A DNA stretch of 64,000 bases from Gymnogyps californianus (taxonomy: Eukaryota > Chordata > Aves > Accipitriformes > Cathartidae). The DNA is taken from assembly GCF_018139145.2 (NCBI RefSeq), contig NC_059474.1, forward strand, positions 42,922,344 through 42,986,343, in the 5' to 3' direction. The translations under genes and the position numbers were made by a program. A model generated the notes under the pieces. The model did not search any database and was not told the origin of the DNA. It worked only from the letters and a program-made list of their open reading frames with translations. Below, piece by piece: positions 1 to 20,620 of this stretch (within the stretch, counting starts at the first letter, position 1; each line of letters opens with the position of its first letter).

Positions 1-3000
1 ACTTGCTACATATGCTGGGATTATATAGAATAAGATTAAATTATCTGGTGTTCAGAAATAAGATGTCTACTTTTAAAGGAGTTATATTGAATGGTACAAA
101 AGTACATCAACGTGGCAATCATGTATTAAGATACCTATTTTTTTGTCTTCGTTCTTCAAACTGCTTTTTTAATGACAAGAATTTAAATGGCTCCCTCTTG
201 TGGCAAGAAAAATGCAGTATCATGCTCTTTGGCAAAAACTAGTCCTTGAACAGAAAATAGAATTTATATATATTTATACTGCATAGTCTAGTCATCAGTA
301 TGTTGTGGTGACTGATGAGGAGACTGCACATACCTATCCTTTGTTGCTTAGGTACTCTTGAAACTACCCAAAAAAAGTACCTAAGCATCACTTAAACTGT
401 TACCTTTCAGTTGCATATCCTGAAGGGTAGGGAAAAATAGATTGTGAACCATATGTATTGCACTCCATCTAACTTGCTAATGCAGACTAGACTATATTGT
501 GTCTCACAGAGATCTCTGTCCTTAAATATAAATCTCTGGAACATCTCAGCACAGAATACCTGGATAGCATAGCTTAATTTATTCCTGATGTTTTTCACAG
601 GTGAGCAAATCTGAACCTTGTAAGGGGTGGGAGGAAAGCAATCAACTCTGCAGGAAAGCGATGAGCATAAATGAGTCAGTGAATGGCAGTGAGGAAGCAT
701 AAACTGGATTTCAACAACCCTGCAAGTCTTCCTTCCAGTTATCTACTAGCTGATAAAGCTTTTGCTTAGGCTTTTAACTCATGAAGGCTTTCTTCACAAT
801 AATTAATAGCTATAAAACTCTGAAATTCAGAACTGAGATTTTTGTCATAGCATGGGGCATACTTTGGCTATTAAGCAATAACCTTGGAAATGGACATAGG
901 AAAGGAAAAATCCTTATAAGACACACTAATGTCTGGGTGACCTCAAGAGGCAAATTAAATGTATGCACAGGAAGTATCTACCACAGCTTTTGAGAAAGCA
1001 GGTCTGAAAAGCTTTGTTTCAAGACAACAGACTGCAGTTCTGTGGTTTGTCACAAAATCTGTTACTGCATAGTTATGACTTTAAAAAAAAAACCTAGGCT
1101 CACTGCAGAGTAGGACTAATCATATAGATGACTTCAGAGCTTGATAAAGCTACTTTGCAGATTAATCTCTTGACATAATCTCCATTTATGCTGATTCAGA
1201 ATTCTGATGGTACAGACACAGGAGGCTATGCTTACTAGTTCGAAGGAGGGGGCTTTAAAATACCAGATTGTAAACTCTGCTTCAGTCACTTATCCTTCTT
1301 TGTAAAAAGTCTACCATGTTACAGCCTTGCAGGTTGTTAACAGAATGAATGACAATATGACTACCAATATCAAATTATATATGCTTTTCAAATCTAGGAC
1401 TTGAGAAGTGAGAACAAATTATTTGGAGGTAGATAAACACAGATGGAGTTACCACTTGTTCACAGAAAGGAAAAAATTACTATGGTGCACTGAATAATCA
1501 TTCAGTATCTTACAGTTTCTTTTTTTAAGAGCTTGTATAGTGGCACCCCACAACCTATTTCCACACTTCAGAGAAGAACTGATGACAATAGACTTAACTG
1601 AAGAGTAACTGAAAGGGTTTATCAAACCTAAAGTGTGTACTTAAGCTCAGAACTGCTGTTCTGAAAACATCTTATCAGCTGCCACCTGGGACTAGATACA
1701 TCTAACCTCAAAAATACCCCTTTTATCTATTCAGCCACGTAGAGTTAGTTTTCTGAACATAACCACCATCATGATCTTAATGGAACCAAGCTAGCTGCCT
1801 CATATTTCAAGCCTGATGGGATAGGATGAGGCAACTGGGCATTTCATTACCTGTTTCTCTTGAGGTACTCACTCCAAAATTGTTTGGATGATACCTATAA
1901 AAGGATTATGAGTTGCACTATATACACATATATATACACACACACAAATATTTTTAAAAGCCCACTTTATCTTAAATATGGCCAAACACTGCTACTCTTA
2001 ACCAATAATCTATTGGCTGGGGTACCTGCCTGGAAAGTGTGAGAGACCAAGTTCCTCAGATGGAGAGGATTTAGTATCTTCCCTCCTGAATTCTGTGTCT
2101 TTCTCTCCTGGAGTATCATCAAACTGCAGGCTATTCTAGAAGAGAGGTGCTCTTGGAGACTTTAATAGCTTGTGTGGAGAAAAGAATAAAAAAAATCAAC
2201 TATCAATAAAGCTCACAAGAGCTGTATCTTCAGTGAAGTGGTAAAGGCCCTTCAAGTTAGGCTTTTGAGACCTAGCACTAATATTAACAATAAGCCAATG
2301 CAGGAGTATTTTTCTGGTTAACTTGCATTTTTTCCAGCATAGCTTTGCCTTGTGAGATATTGCCATACCTAAAATGGGGCCACACAAGTTTATTTCACGC
2401 TTCCATTACTTTTCTCTCAATGCTATAATGCAAAATATTTTAAGTGGCAAAGGTCAATCTCTTAAGTTTTCAAAGTTTTCCACCCTTAAAAAGGTTGTTT
2501 TCTTCTTGACCCAAAATAAAGGTAGCAGCTTTCATACTGACTTCATTTACTTGTTTTGTAACAGAAGACTAATGTGGCAGGAATGCACACTTGAGACTCT
2601 AGGCTAAGTCGTGAGGCATGCTTGGGCTATCCTTCCCATGCCACTTTTGCATTCACCTTAGTAAAACTGTAATTGTGGAACTGAAAATGGTTATGTGAAG
2701 CGTTTCTTTCAGTAAACACTGAGAGAACAGGAGGGCATGATAAGCATCTGCAAAGATATAGGTTTGGAGGTGAGGTTAATTCCTTAATTAACCTCACCTT
2801 GCAATAGGAAAAAAGCTTATCCTGAAATAGTAATGGGTGACAGAACTTAGCATTTGTTAGCTTTAATACTGAAATGGGAAATATTGGTGCCTTTGGTGTC
2901 ACTGAATCAATTTGCTCCATGACATTGGAATTCAGGTAAGCTAAGCTAGGGTATATAACGGATACTTGTGATGGGGGTGGGGGAGGTACGCCTTTATTCT

Positions 3001-4400
3001 AAAGTCACCTAGAACATGTTCCACCAAGCTACTGAGGAAAATGTCATTCCTTCGGATGCCATTTTGTCTCACCTCCACTATGGTTAAGGTTTGGTATACT
3101 AGAAATTATGGAGTGAGACTAGTATTAGAAAGCATTTCCCAAAGAAACCTCAGGGCAGTATTCTTCACACTTTTCAGGAAAAAAATTAGGTTTGTGGTTT
3201 CTTAGTGAGCTTTTGTACCTCATTTCTGCTTAACCTCACGTGATGAAACATAATCCAACCCTTAAACAAGGTTTGGATTTGAAATTGAATATTCCTTCCT
3301 TATGTGTGCAGGATTTTAGTAAGCAAACAATTTAATATGTATGTTGATTTAAACAACAATTTTTCTAGCTGAAGGAGGAGACTTTGTCACTGATTGTCCT
3401 GCATCTACATGACATCAACCCACGGTTTCTATGAAGTGCCTAGCTGTTTTTACATACAGGAAATAACATCATCAGTCAGGATCATGTTTCCTGTGACGTT
3501 GCGTGTAACTCTTAATAGTGAATGCTGTAGACAGACTTAAAATTATCAAGCTTTTGTGTTAGTCGCATAACTGTCAATGTCATAGGTGGTTGAAAGGCAC
3601 TGCAGCTTATTCCTAGACCTAAGCCAATAATCTATACTACAGCAAATACAACTTTAATGGATTGCAAGATAAAAAACCCCACTGAATTTATGCCATATAT
3701 GCATTTTTGCTGAACACACACTGCATGCCAGAAAGAATTCCTGTAGCTAAACTACATTATGCTTCTTTAAACAAACCCACTGCAATCTGACTTACTGAAA
3801 CAAAAAAGCAAAGGTTTATATATAGCCAGCTTCCCACCACCTCCTTCTGTGCTGCTGGTTTTCTAGGCCTTTTTCTATGCAAAGCATTTCAGCAATATAC
3901 TTAAATGAGTGGATGTTGCATAATATGATTATGTGCTTTTCTAAACTGAGGAATGTGTCCCACTTGCTGCATGTTACACACTGCTGCCTTGATTTTTTCA
4001 TTGGAAGAGAAATTATGTGATGACACTTTTATATTCCTGGCAGCTGTCAAATGCTAAAGCACAGGCTTAGCGGATTGGGGTGTTTTTTTTTCCCCTTCTG
4101 TGTACTGAAAGCTAGTATCGCTTCCTCTCTTTTATGCCTTTAGCTCTGAAGGGAAAGATTACATTTGATTCGGGTAATCTTTTTTTTTTTTTGTCTGTCT
4201 CATCCCAATATACTACCCTAACTTGTACTACAGGAATTTGCACGTATGTGTAATTAGGGTAAAAAAAAAAAAAAAAAATCAGCCTCGAACGTGTATATAG
4301 GCAGTCCTGAGGTGAGCTAGCCTACCAGTGAGGAAACATGGCTGTAAGCTTCCCATCTTGATCTCTAGCACCCAGCTCCAGCCATAGACACGTTCGCAAT
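1..4400. other. Intergenic region upstream of HPF1, no gene recognised
   Basis: AT-rich sequence with only short open frames (under 100 codons), none of which resembles a known protein or is flanked by a convincing exon structure. It holds a TA/CA microsatellite near 1918-1950, a perfect 13-bp inverted repeat at 2768-2799, and A-rich runs including an 18-base A run at 4261-4278. No CR1 or LTR was recognised. A distal UTR of a neighbouring gene cannot be excluded. Confidence 0.6.
2768..2799. repeat. Perfect inverted repeat (13-bp arms, 6-base loop)
   Basis: Arms AGGTGAGGTTAAT (2768-2780) and ATTAACCTCACCT (2787-2799) are exact reverse complements around the loop TCCTTA. In RNA this would be a stable short hairpin. 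It is too short for a typical pre-miRNA and sits in unannotated intergenic sequence. No function is assigned. Confidence 0.85.
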
Positions 4401-4530
4401 CGAGGTAACTGCGTCCGTTCTTTTCCCACCTCGTTCCCCCCTCAGAGGCCGTGATGCTTGCTCTAGCCCGGGGTTCGCACAGCCTACAGGGTACCGCTGT
4501 GCCCCCTCTAATCCTCCTTCTCCTGCCAGC

Positions 4531-4560
4531 CAGCTCCGGAACAGGCTGGCTCCGGAGCTG
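4531..4560. repeat. GC-rich inverted repeat at the edge of the HPF1 CpG island
   Basis: CAGCTCCGGA (4531-4540) and TCCGGAGCTG (4551-4560) are perfect 10-bp reverse complements with a 10-base loop. It lies about 450 bp upstream of the HPF1 start codon, at the left shoulder of the CpG island. It could be a protein-binding palindrome or simply chance in GC-rich DNA. Confidence 0.8.
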
Positions 4561-4930
4561 ATGCGTAGATGTGAAACTGCGTATCGCCCTCGTGAAAGCG
4601 CTTATTCACCTTGCAGCAAGGTGTCTGCGCGGGAAGGCAAGGCGCTGTGCCCCTCCGCCGCCGTCTCCTCGGGCTGGGGCTCCGTCCCCTCAGCGGGCGG
4701 GGGCTGGCGGCGGTCGCCCGAGCCGGCCCCCTGCGAGGCCCCCCCCTTTCTCCCCGAGACAGCCGCTAACCTGCTCCCTCCCGGCCTTCTCAGGGGCGGC
4801 GACTCCCAGCCCCTCCAGGGAGATCCCCCCCGCAGGCGGGCACACCGATTCCCCTCCGCGGCCGTTAAACGCCCGCCACCGGCGGGTGCGCCCGGGGGTG
4901 GGCGTAGCCCGTCGCACGCGCGCCGCCGCC

Positions 4931-4942
4931 TGCGCACGCGCG
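4931..4942 (+). promoter_or_regulatory. HPF1: NRF1 site in the HPF1 promoter
   Basis: TGCGCACGCGCG matches the NRF1 consensus YGCGCAYGCGCR at all 12 positions. NRF1 sites are typical of TATA-less CpG-island promoters and tend to sit close to the transcription start. Here the site is 63 bp upstream of the HPF1 ATG. Confidence 0.6.
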
Positions 4943-4987
4943 GAGGCGCAGAGCACGACCTCGGAAGCGGCGGGGAGGGCGGGTGCG

Positions 4988-5004
4988 ATGCGGCCGGCGG
5001 GAGC

Positions 5005-5008
<4 letters not shown>
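4988..5008 (+). other. Upstream ORF overlapping the HPF1 start codon
   Basis: An ATG at 4988 opens a six-codon frame (MRPAGA) that stops at TGA 5006-5008. The stop overlaps the HPF1 start in the tetranucleotide ATGA, where the A at 5005 is the first base of the HPF1 ATG. The uORF start has G at -3 and C at +4, a moderate context. If the mRNA leader includes 4988, HPF1 would be translated by leaky scanning or termination-reinitiation. The transcription start is unknown. Confidence 0.5.
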
Positions 5009-14739
<9,731 letters not shown>

Positions 14740-14843
14740 GCCGGGCCCGGGGCCCGCGAGGGCGGGCTGCAGCAGGGCAGGACGTCCTTGCGTTCTCGGG
14801 CGTGGGGTTTTTCCTTGTCTTTTTCTGTCTCTGTCTGTGTTTG

Positions 14844-14893
<50 letters not shown>

Positions 14894-14945
14894 ACTGCGT
14901 GGCGGTGTCCCCTGCGGTCAGTAAAGCTTTTCCAAGGAAGGAGCT
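14740..14945 (+). other. HPF1: HPF1 3' UTR with 44-base T tract
   Basis: A short 3' UTR follows TGA 14739. It contains a pyrimidine-rich lead-in and then an uninterrupted run of 44 T (14848-14891), followed by a variant polyadenylation hexamer AGTAAA at 14920-14925. The end near 14945 is inferred from that hexamer. No AATAAA lies between the stop codon and the GC-rich island. Confidence 0.6.
14920..14925 (+). terminator. HPF1: Candidate HPF1 polyadenylation signal (AGTAAA)
   Basis: AGTAAA is a known weaker variant of AATAAA. It is the only plausible hexamer in the ~200 bases after the HPF1 stop, and it is followed by a short T-rich stretch. Confidence 0.5.
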
Positions 14946-15400
14946 GCCTCCCCGTCCTACCTGCCCGCGCCGAACCCTCCGCCGGCGGGGAGGGGTGGGT
15001 GTGTGCCCGCTGCGCATGCGTCGAGGCTGCGGCGGGGGGAGTCACGTGCCGCTGCGGCGGAAGCCGGCGCGCGCGTGACGCTGGGAGAGGGGCTGGGCCT
15101 GGCTGCCCCGAGGCCACGCCCTCAGCGGGGTAGCCGCCCCACCGGCAGAGGGCCGGGTCTGCACGCGGGGCCTAACGGCCGCCCAGCGCTCGGCCCCGCC
15201 GGCCGCGGCCTGAACCGGCGGCGGCGGCGGCGGCGGCGGCAGCAGCAGATTCCGCCGCCCGCCGCCGTCCTCCGAAGCGCTGGAACTCGCGAAGGAGAGC
15301 AGGGGCTTTCGGGCGTGCGCTCTGAAACACGGCTGGGAGTAGCGCGGCTGGTGGCCTCCCGTCAGCGCTGGAGTCATCGGTCAGCGCCAGGTGACCGAGC
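14930..15400. promoter_or_regulatory. Orphan CpG island between the HPF1 and CLCN3 3' ends
   Basis: A dense GC/CpG block directly downstream of the HPF1 polyadenylation signal. It carries promoter-type motifs: a near-match to NRF1 (TGCGCATGCG, 15011-15020), GTCACGTG (15041-15048, an E-box fitting the CLEAR motif at nine of ten positions with its CC flank), and an ETS-like GCGGAAGCCGG (15057-15067). It also contains a CGG repeat and a candidate + strand splice donor, CAG|GTGACC, at 15390/15391. No known gene should start here in the conserved HPF1-CLCN3 arrangement. It may drive a non-coding transcript or be a GC-rich gene-end block. The + frame 15003-15503 (166 codons) is low-complexity and is not called as a gene. 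Confidence 0.55.
15216..15248. repeat. CGG triplet repeat followed by AGC triplets
   Basis: Eight CGG units (15216-15240) run into AGCAGCAG (15241-15248) inside the orphan CpG island. Such repeats are typical of 5' leaders of CpG-island genes and tend to vary in length. Confidence 0.9.
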
Positions 15401-16745
15401 TTCCCCTGCTGCCGGTACTTGCTGCCTCCGCCTGCGGCTTCAGCACAGGCAAGCTGAAGCACAGTGTTGTCCCGTCTGTACTCTTCTCTGTTGCTCAGCC
15501 TGAAGCTAAACCTAGAGCAGCTGGTGTTACTACACTACTTACTGTAACGAAGCACAACAAGGGCGGGCTGTTATTTCACATTCCTTAGAGAATCCGTAGG
15601 CACCGGGGAGGTGATTCAATCACGGACTTGTTCGGTGTAGCTCAGTTGGAACCAGCTTCTTATTTACACCTACCGAACTGCTCTTCGTTGCTCTTGGTGA
15701 TTTTTACTGGCATTGTGCATTTTCTCAATTCTGTCCCACCACATAGGTAAAAAAATCAGTTACAACAGCTTTCCCTTCTGCATTATAACAAAGCACTCAA
15801 TCTTCTGGATCTGGCTGAATTAACAGGAAACAAATAGGATTAAAAAACAGCTAACTAACAAGATAAATTAGAAATTCCACTGCAGTTGCTACGTTATTAG
15901 TCAGATGAAGTCACCCTGTTTTCACTAATCAACTTAGGAAAATAGAATCGAAGTGGTTTTGTACAAGATGCAAATTGTTTTCAAGTTCATTGGTCCACTG
16001 CTCTATTTTGTTGTTATTAGAGCTTTACTAGGCAACTGCTTGAAATAACAGTTCAGAAACCAATGGAAAATAACATTTGCTCTTACTCAACAGGCCTGCC
16101 ACAGTACAGCGATGTGACTTCCATTGTAGCAGTTCATGTCACTACTAATGACAGCAGTACGGCTAAGGAAGATTATAGGCCACTAGCAACATGCTCCAAT
16201 CTCAAAGTTGTCCCTGCTTTTTAGCAAACAATTAGACTTCCAAAGGTCCCTTCCAGCATGAACTAATAAATAATTCACAATGTAAGTCAGAGTGCTTCAA
16301 AAGTGTATCTTGAGTTTTTAAATCAAAAAGGTATTTTCAGTTCTCAGAATCGCATGTCGCATCTACTTTTGTAAATCTGATAACCCCACCTGTTCAATCA
16401 GCATATAAATGTTCCATTTCTTCAAACATAAGCACAAGCAAACATGGATGTTTTCATGGGCCCAGCATTTTATGTTTTATACATAAAAAAGAGGTACTTT
16501 CCTGAAAATTCAGTCTCAGTCCCCCTTACTTTTTAGATTCCAAGCAGAAGAGACGTTCATATTAATGCCCTCTAAATCATGCATGTAACAAAAACATATT
16601 CACCTTCTGCATAATTATTTAAATATGAACTTAAATCTGCAAAAATGGGGACCTTAGTATGGATTTTGCAGTCTTATCTATTAACCTCTAATTGAGAAGG
16701 AAAACTGTTACACCAACTGAAAAAATACTGAAATGCCATACATCA
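15401..16745. other. Intergenic AT-rich sequence
   Basis: No exon, RNA gene or mobile element was recognised between the orphan CpG island and the CR1 tail. Confidence 0.7.
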
Positions 16746-16748
16746 TTA

Positions 16749-17062
16749 AACTGGGGACAGATTTTTTAGTAGGGCCTGCAGCGATAGGACAAGGGGTACT
16801 GGTTTTAAACTAAAAGAGGGCAGGATCAGGCTAGATATAAGGAAGAAATTTTTCTTCAATGATGAGGTTGGTGAAACACTGGAACAGGTTGCCCAGAGAG
16901 GTGGTAGATGCCCCATCCCTGGAAACATTCAAGGTCAGGTTGGATGGGGCTCTGAGCAACCTGATTTAGTTGAAGATGTCCTTGGCTCATTGCAGGGGGG
17001 TTGGACCAGATGACCTTTAACAGTCCCTTCCAACCCAAACTATTCTATGATTCTATGAATAT
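16749..17062 (+). mobile_element. CR1 LINE 3' end fragment
   Basis: About 310 bp of CR1 3' sequence on the + strand, ending in the tail ATTCTATGATTCTATGA. Diagnostic pieces are GAAACACTGGAACAGGTTGC, GATGCCCCATCCCTGGA and CCCTTCCAACCCAAAC. Only the 3' terminal region remains, with no reverse-transcriptase domain. It separates the orphan island from the CLCN3 3' UTR. Confidence 0.93.
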
Positions 17063-17500
17063 ACATCATCAACAGATGTCTAACTTACCATTTTTTTTTT
17101 TTAAAACCAGAGGTACTAAAAATGTACTGTGAAACTACATAATCCTGGCTTTTAGACAGTAAAGGCATCATCCACTTTTAACTCTTTTAAATCAGGAAGC
17201 CAACTATTCTATAACTAAACAATTTTTTAAAATGTCTATTTTGGAAAAAAAATACCTAATACTGATCTGTTTGATTGGGTTGATTTGGCTACTGATTTGT
17301 AGCCAAATACTAGGCAATACAAAGACTGCATCTCCTCCTAAACTTTATTCTTTCCTTTGTCATCTGCTTACTAGTTTTGTATGTAAAATTCCTAGCTGTT
17401 AATTTTCTCTCAGGGAAAATAAATACAAAAATAAACACAAATACTGTTTGTGAAAACAATGAGAAAACACGACAGAACAATAAATGGTCATACAGAAGTT

Positions 17501-17506
17501 TTTAAT
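17501..17506 (-). terminator. CLCN3: Candidate CLCN3 polyadenylation signal (ATTAAA)
   Basis: ATTAAA on the - strand (TTTAAT as written). A second candidate, AATAAA on the - strand, is at 17344-17349. Which one is used, and whether nearer sites are also used, cannot be told from sequence alone. Confidence 0.35.
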
Positions 17507-20461
17507 GTTTGATTAAATCATCACAGTAATCAGAATTTTTACTGTAATGATATGCAGCTCTACCACACTATTATAAATAAAAACATTGAGATCAATATTA
17601 AATACAGCTCTAGGCAACGTCACAGATTAACAAAGAATGCATTCTTCATGAACCAGTAACTGAATGGTTTTAAAAAAAAAAAAAAAAAAAAGCTGACACT
17701 TTCCCCCTCCCATCCACCACATTTTTTCTCAAATTAGTAACTTGAGTAAGGCGCTGGAAGTTTTACGTTAGAAAATTTTTGTTGCACAGCACAGGCACAC
17801 ATACTTCATTATCAGAACCTCTGATGCATGTTTACCATAAGACATTTTAAATGTCAACAGGGAAAGCTTAGCAGGTAAGAAGAGCAAACAGAGATGCACA
17901 ATTTATATGCAGCACTCGGGATCCATACTGAAATTATAAAACACAGCAGGGAATTGTGAACTGTATTTTAATTCAGACAGTACAGTCTGTAAAATTTGGT
18001 GCAAGTTAATACAGTACACACAGCAGTGTTTTATGAGAACATCAGACATGGCAGAGGTTTCAAACTGATTTAAAGCAATTTTTATACGTGTAGTGCATTT
18101 ATATTCTTCCACTGCAGAAAAAAAATTAGACAACAGAAATCAGCATCACTGACAACTTCCAGAGCTGCCTTCTGTAAACGGGCCAAATCCTGCTCTTTGT
18201 GAAGCTGCTTCTGTAAAGTTTCTTCAGGCTTACGCAATGTAACAGAACAAATTTTGAACCACTAGCACTGACTTCACGTGGAAGAATACAGCTAGTTGCT
18301 GCGACACTCCCATTTTAACACAGCCCGATTCCCTGTTTCAGTTCCAAACCCATTTTTAATACAGGGGCCGATCACCGTGAGCCCCTTGGCACATTTCGCT
18401 TTCTACTGGTTCCAGTTGCTGCAAGAGATGAGATGATCAGATGTGGATGGCAGTTTTATACTCAGAAAAATCGGTAACAATTCAGCAGAGCACTTAAGCA
18501 CAGGCATTATTTTGGAGCTTGCCAAAAGTGCCAGAATTTCGGTTCAGCTCGTTATTGTACTTAAGATAAAATCATACTGAGTACTTTGTGAATAAAGACG
18601 TTTGAGGTAACTGTGATTAATGCCTTAGAGATATCTAGGATTATTATTTTAGACTTTTACCATTTATATTTTTGCAGTCTTGTGACCATAATTGTTAAGG
18701 AAATTTTATCTAACCTCGTATTACAATGCATTTTTGTCAGCCAGATTTCTTAAATTTTTTCCTCCCTACTGTAGGCCTATAGCACATTGCCTTTTTTCCT
18801 CTGCATGTGCTTGTGGTGGTGGTGGCTTGATAAAATGAATATGAAACAAATTAATCTAGTGACTGTAAAGAAAAAAGTAAAGAAGTTAGGGATCTGTCAG
18901 TTCACCTGCTAGCGTGTGTGTTGCTGCTGAATTTTAAAGTCCTGCCAAAGTTTCAAGTACTGGATTCGATTCTGCCCTGCTGCTCATCTTCTGTGGCAAC
19001 ATATCATTTACACCTCTATATACTTGAAAACAACAACAACAGCAACAACAAAAAGTCAAAAGCAATCTAATAATCATAGTTGCTTTCTTCCTATTATTTT
19101 TAAAACCCTGCAGTTTTTTTAAATAAAATTTTAATATTACTGTTCCAGTTATCTGCTAGTAAAGAAAAAAGGAAATCTCAAGGTAACGGCAGTGAAAGTT
19201 GTATTTGAAAATGATCTTATATGCATGTTGGATCATAAAGAAACCATTTTGTTTAAACCCTTCATCTAGTTGTAAACATTTGCTAATCCTCCATTACTTG
19301 GAGAGGATTATGAATTATTCTATAAAATCACATTAAAAAGGTAATTAGTTATGTGAGATATTAACTGATTCATATTTAGTAGATTTTTTTAATCCATACA
19401 AATATAAATAAAGAATGGTAAAACTTCAAGAAAAATAATATACATTTAGTGCAAGTTATGAGTTACATTTCTTCCTACCATGTCAGCAGTGGAACATCTT
19501 TTGTGGAGAAGAAAAAATAAAAATGACCGTTCTCAAATTTTACAGGGGGGGAAAAAGATCTCCAGTGTTGTAGCATGCAATTTTTACCAGATACACGTAT
19601 ACAGAATTGTTCCAGCTCTTAACTAGTAGAATAGCAGTATTTTTCCTTGTACTGCACAACATTGGTATATATCATAGTGTTTTCAATAATACAAAAATTG
19701 CATAAGACCAGGTCACATTATTGATATTTTCTGCAGCAAAACCAGTATTTTTCTTTGAAACGCTAGTTTCATCTGGTTTTAATTTTTCTCATATCACAAT
19801 AGCACATGGGTTGAAAGAAGTCTCGCATGGTTCTTGCAAGGTATTACCTGTTCAATCTGTTTTTGTCGCAGTGGATCTGTACTGCCCCAAGCATTTCATG
19901 ATGTACAGACTTACACGTTTAATGGCACAAGAAAAACCTCCCTTCTTGTGATCGAACCTCAGTAACTCACAGTACATCTCAATATGAGAAACAACTGCTT
20001 CAAAAGGGCACACCAATTTTTAAGAGGCTTTGTAACGGCTCAGGAGAGAGAGAAATAAAGCTCTTCTGGAATGTAGAAAGGTGACGTGTAATAATTAATA
20101 CGTTTCATGAGTTAACACAACAGTTTTCAATGGTAAAAAGGGCAGGACCTCTCAGTCTCCGTAAGATGGCTCAATTCAGAACGATCCCTCCAGAAACAGG
20201 GACTAATAACACATCTCTTCAATGCTGAAGTACCAGGCTGGGGCTGGAGAATTGCGCCACCTCGCACGGCTCACCCACTGCACTATCATGGCAGACCTGA
20301 CGTCTCGGGACGCATCCAGTGCAGGACAGCAGCTCTCCCTTCCCGCGCTCCCATCAGCCTTCCTCCTCGCCACATATTCCCCCAGACCAACTCCTGATTT
20401 CCAGCAGCACCGTTACGCAAAACCCCAGCTCTTGTCTCTGATTTTAGAAGTATTCCCCAGA
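17501..20461 (-). other. CLCN3: Presumed CLCN3 3' UTR
   Basis: AT-rich, non-coding on both strands, and directly downstream of both CLCN3 stop codons. On the - strand a candidate ATTAAA hexamer lies at 17501-17506 and an AATAAA at 17344-17349, either of which would give a 3' UTR of about 3 kb, in keeping with the long CLCN3 3' UTR of mammals as I recall it. The segment includes an A-rich run near 17671-17690. The exact end is not visible. Confidence 0.55.
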
Positions 20462-20620
20462 CTAAAGTGTTGTGCTATTCAACAAATGAACCTCCTCTTC
20501 CGTTTCCTCTCTCTCCTCAGCTATGGGTTTCAGTTGAACATTATTGAGGCGGGGTCTTGGTTTGCCGTCTGGGCCATATGACGGAGGATATCTTTTTTTG
20601 TTATAATGCCAAGGAGGCGC
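20462..20620 (-). CDS. CLCN3: CLCN3 last coding exon, read in two frames
   Basis: Acceptor CCTTTTCAG. If joined directly to exon 11 (ending in GG), it reads [20 protein letters not shown] and ends DPASIMFN with a stop at 20530-20532 (ClC-3A). If joined to exon 12, it reads one base shifted: [20 protein letters not shown] at the start, an acidic [10 protein letters not shown] stretch, and the C-terminus NSTTL with TAG at 20462-20464 (ClC-3B). Bases 20533-20619 therefore code in both frames. The -TTL end fits a class I PDZ ligand. From memory, ClC-3B in mammals binds PDZ proteins and localises more to the Golgi. Confidence 0.95.

Noticed and set aside
15003..15503. 166-codon + strand frame in the orphan CpG island
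   Set aside because: Arginine-, proline- and alanine-rich low-complexity sequence with a polyarginine run from the CGG repeat. It crosses the candidate donor at 15391. It may be part of a non-coding leader but is not a supported protein.
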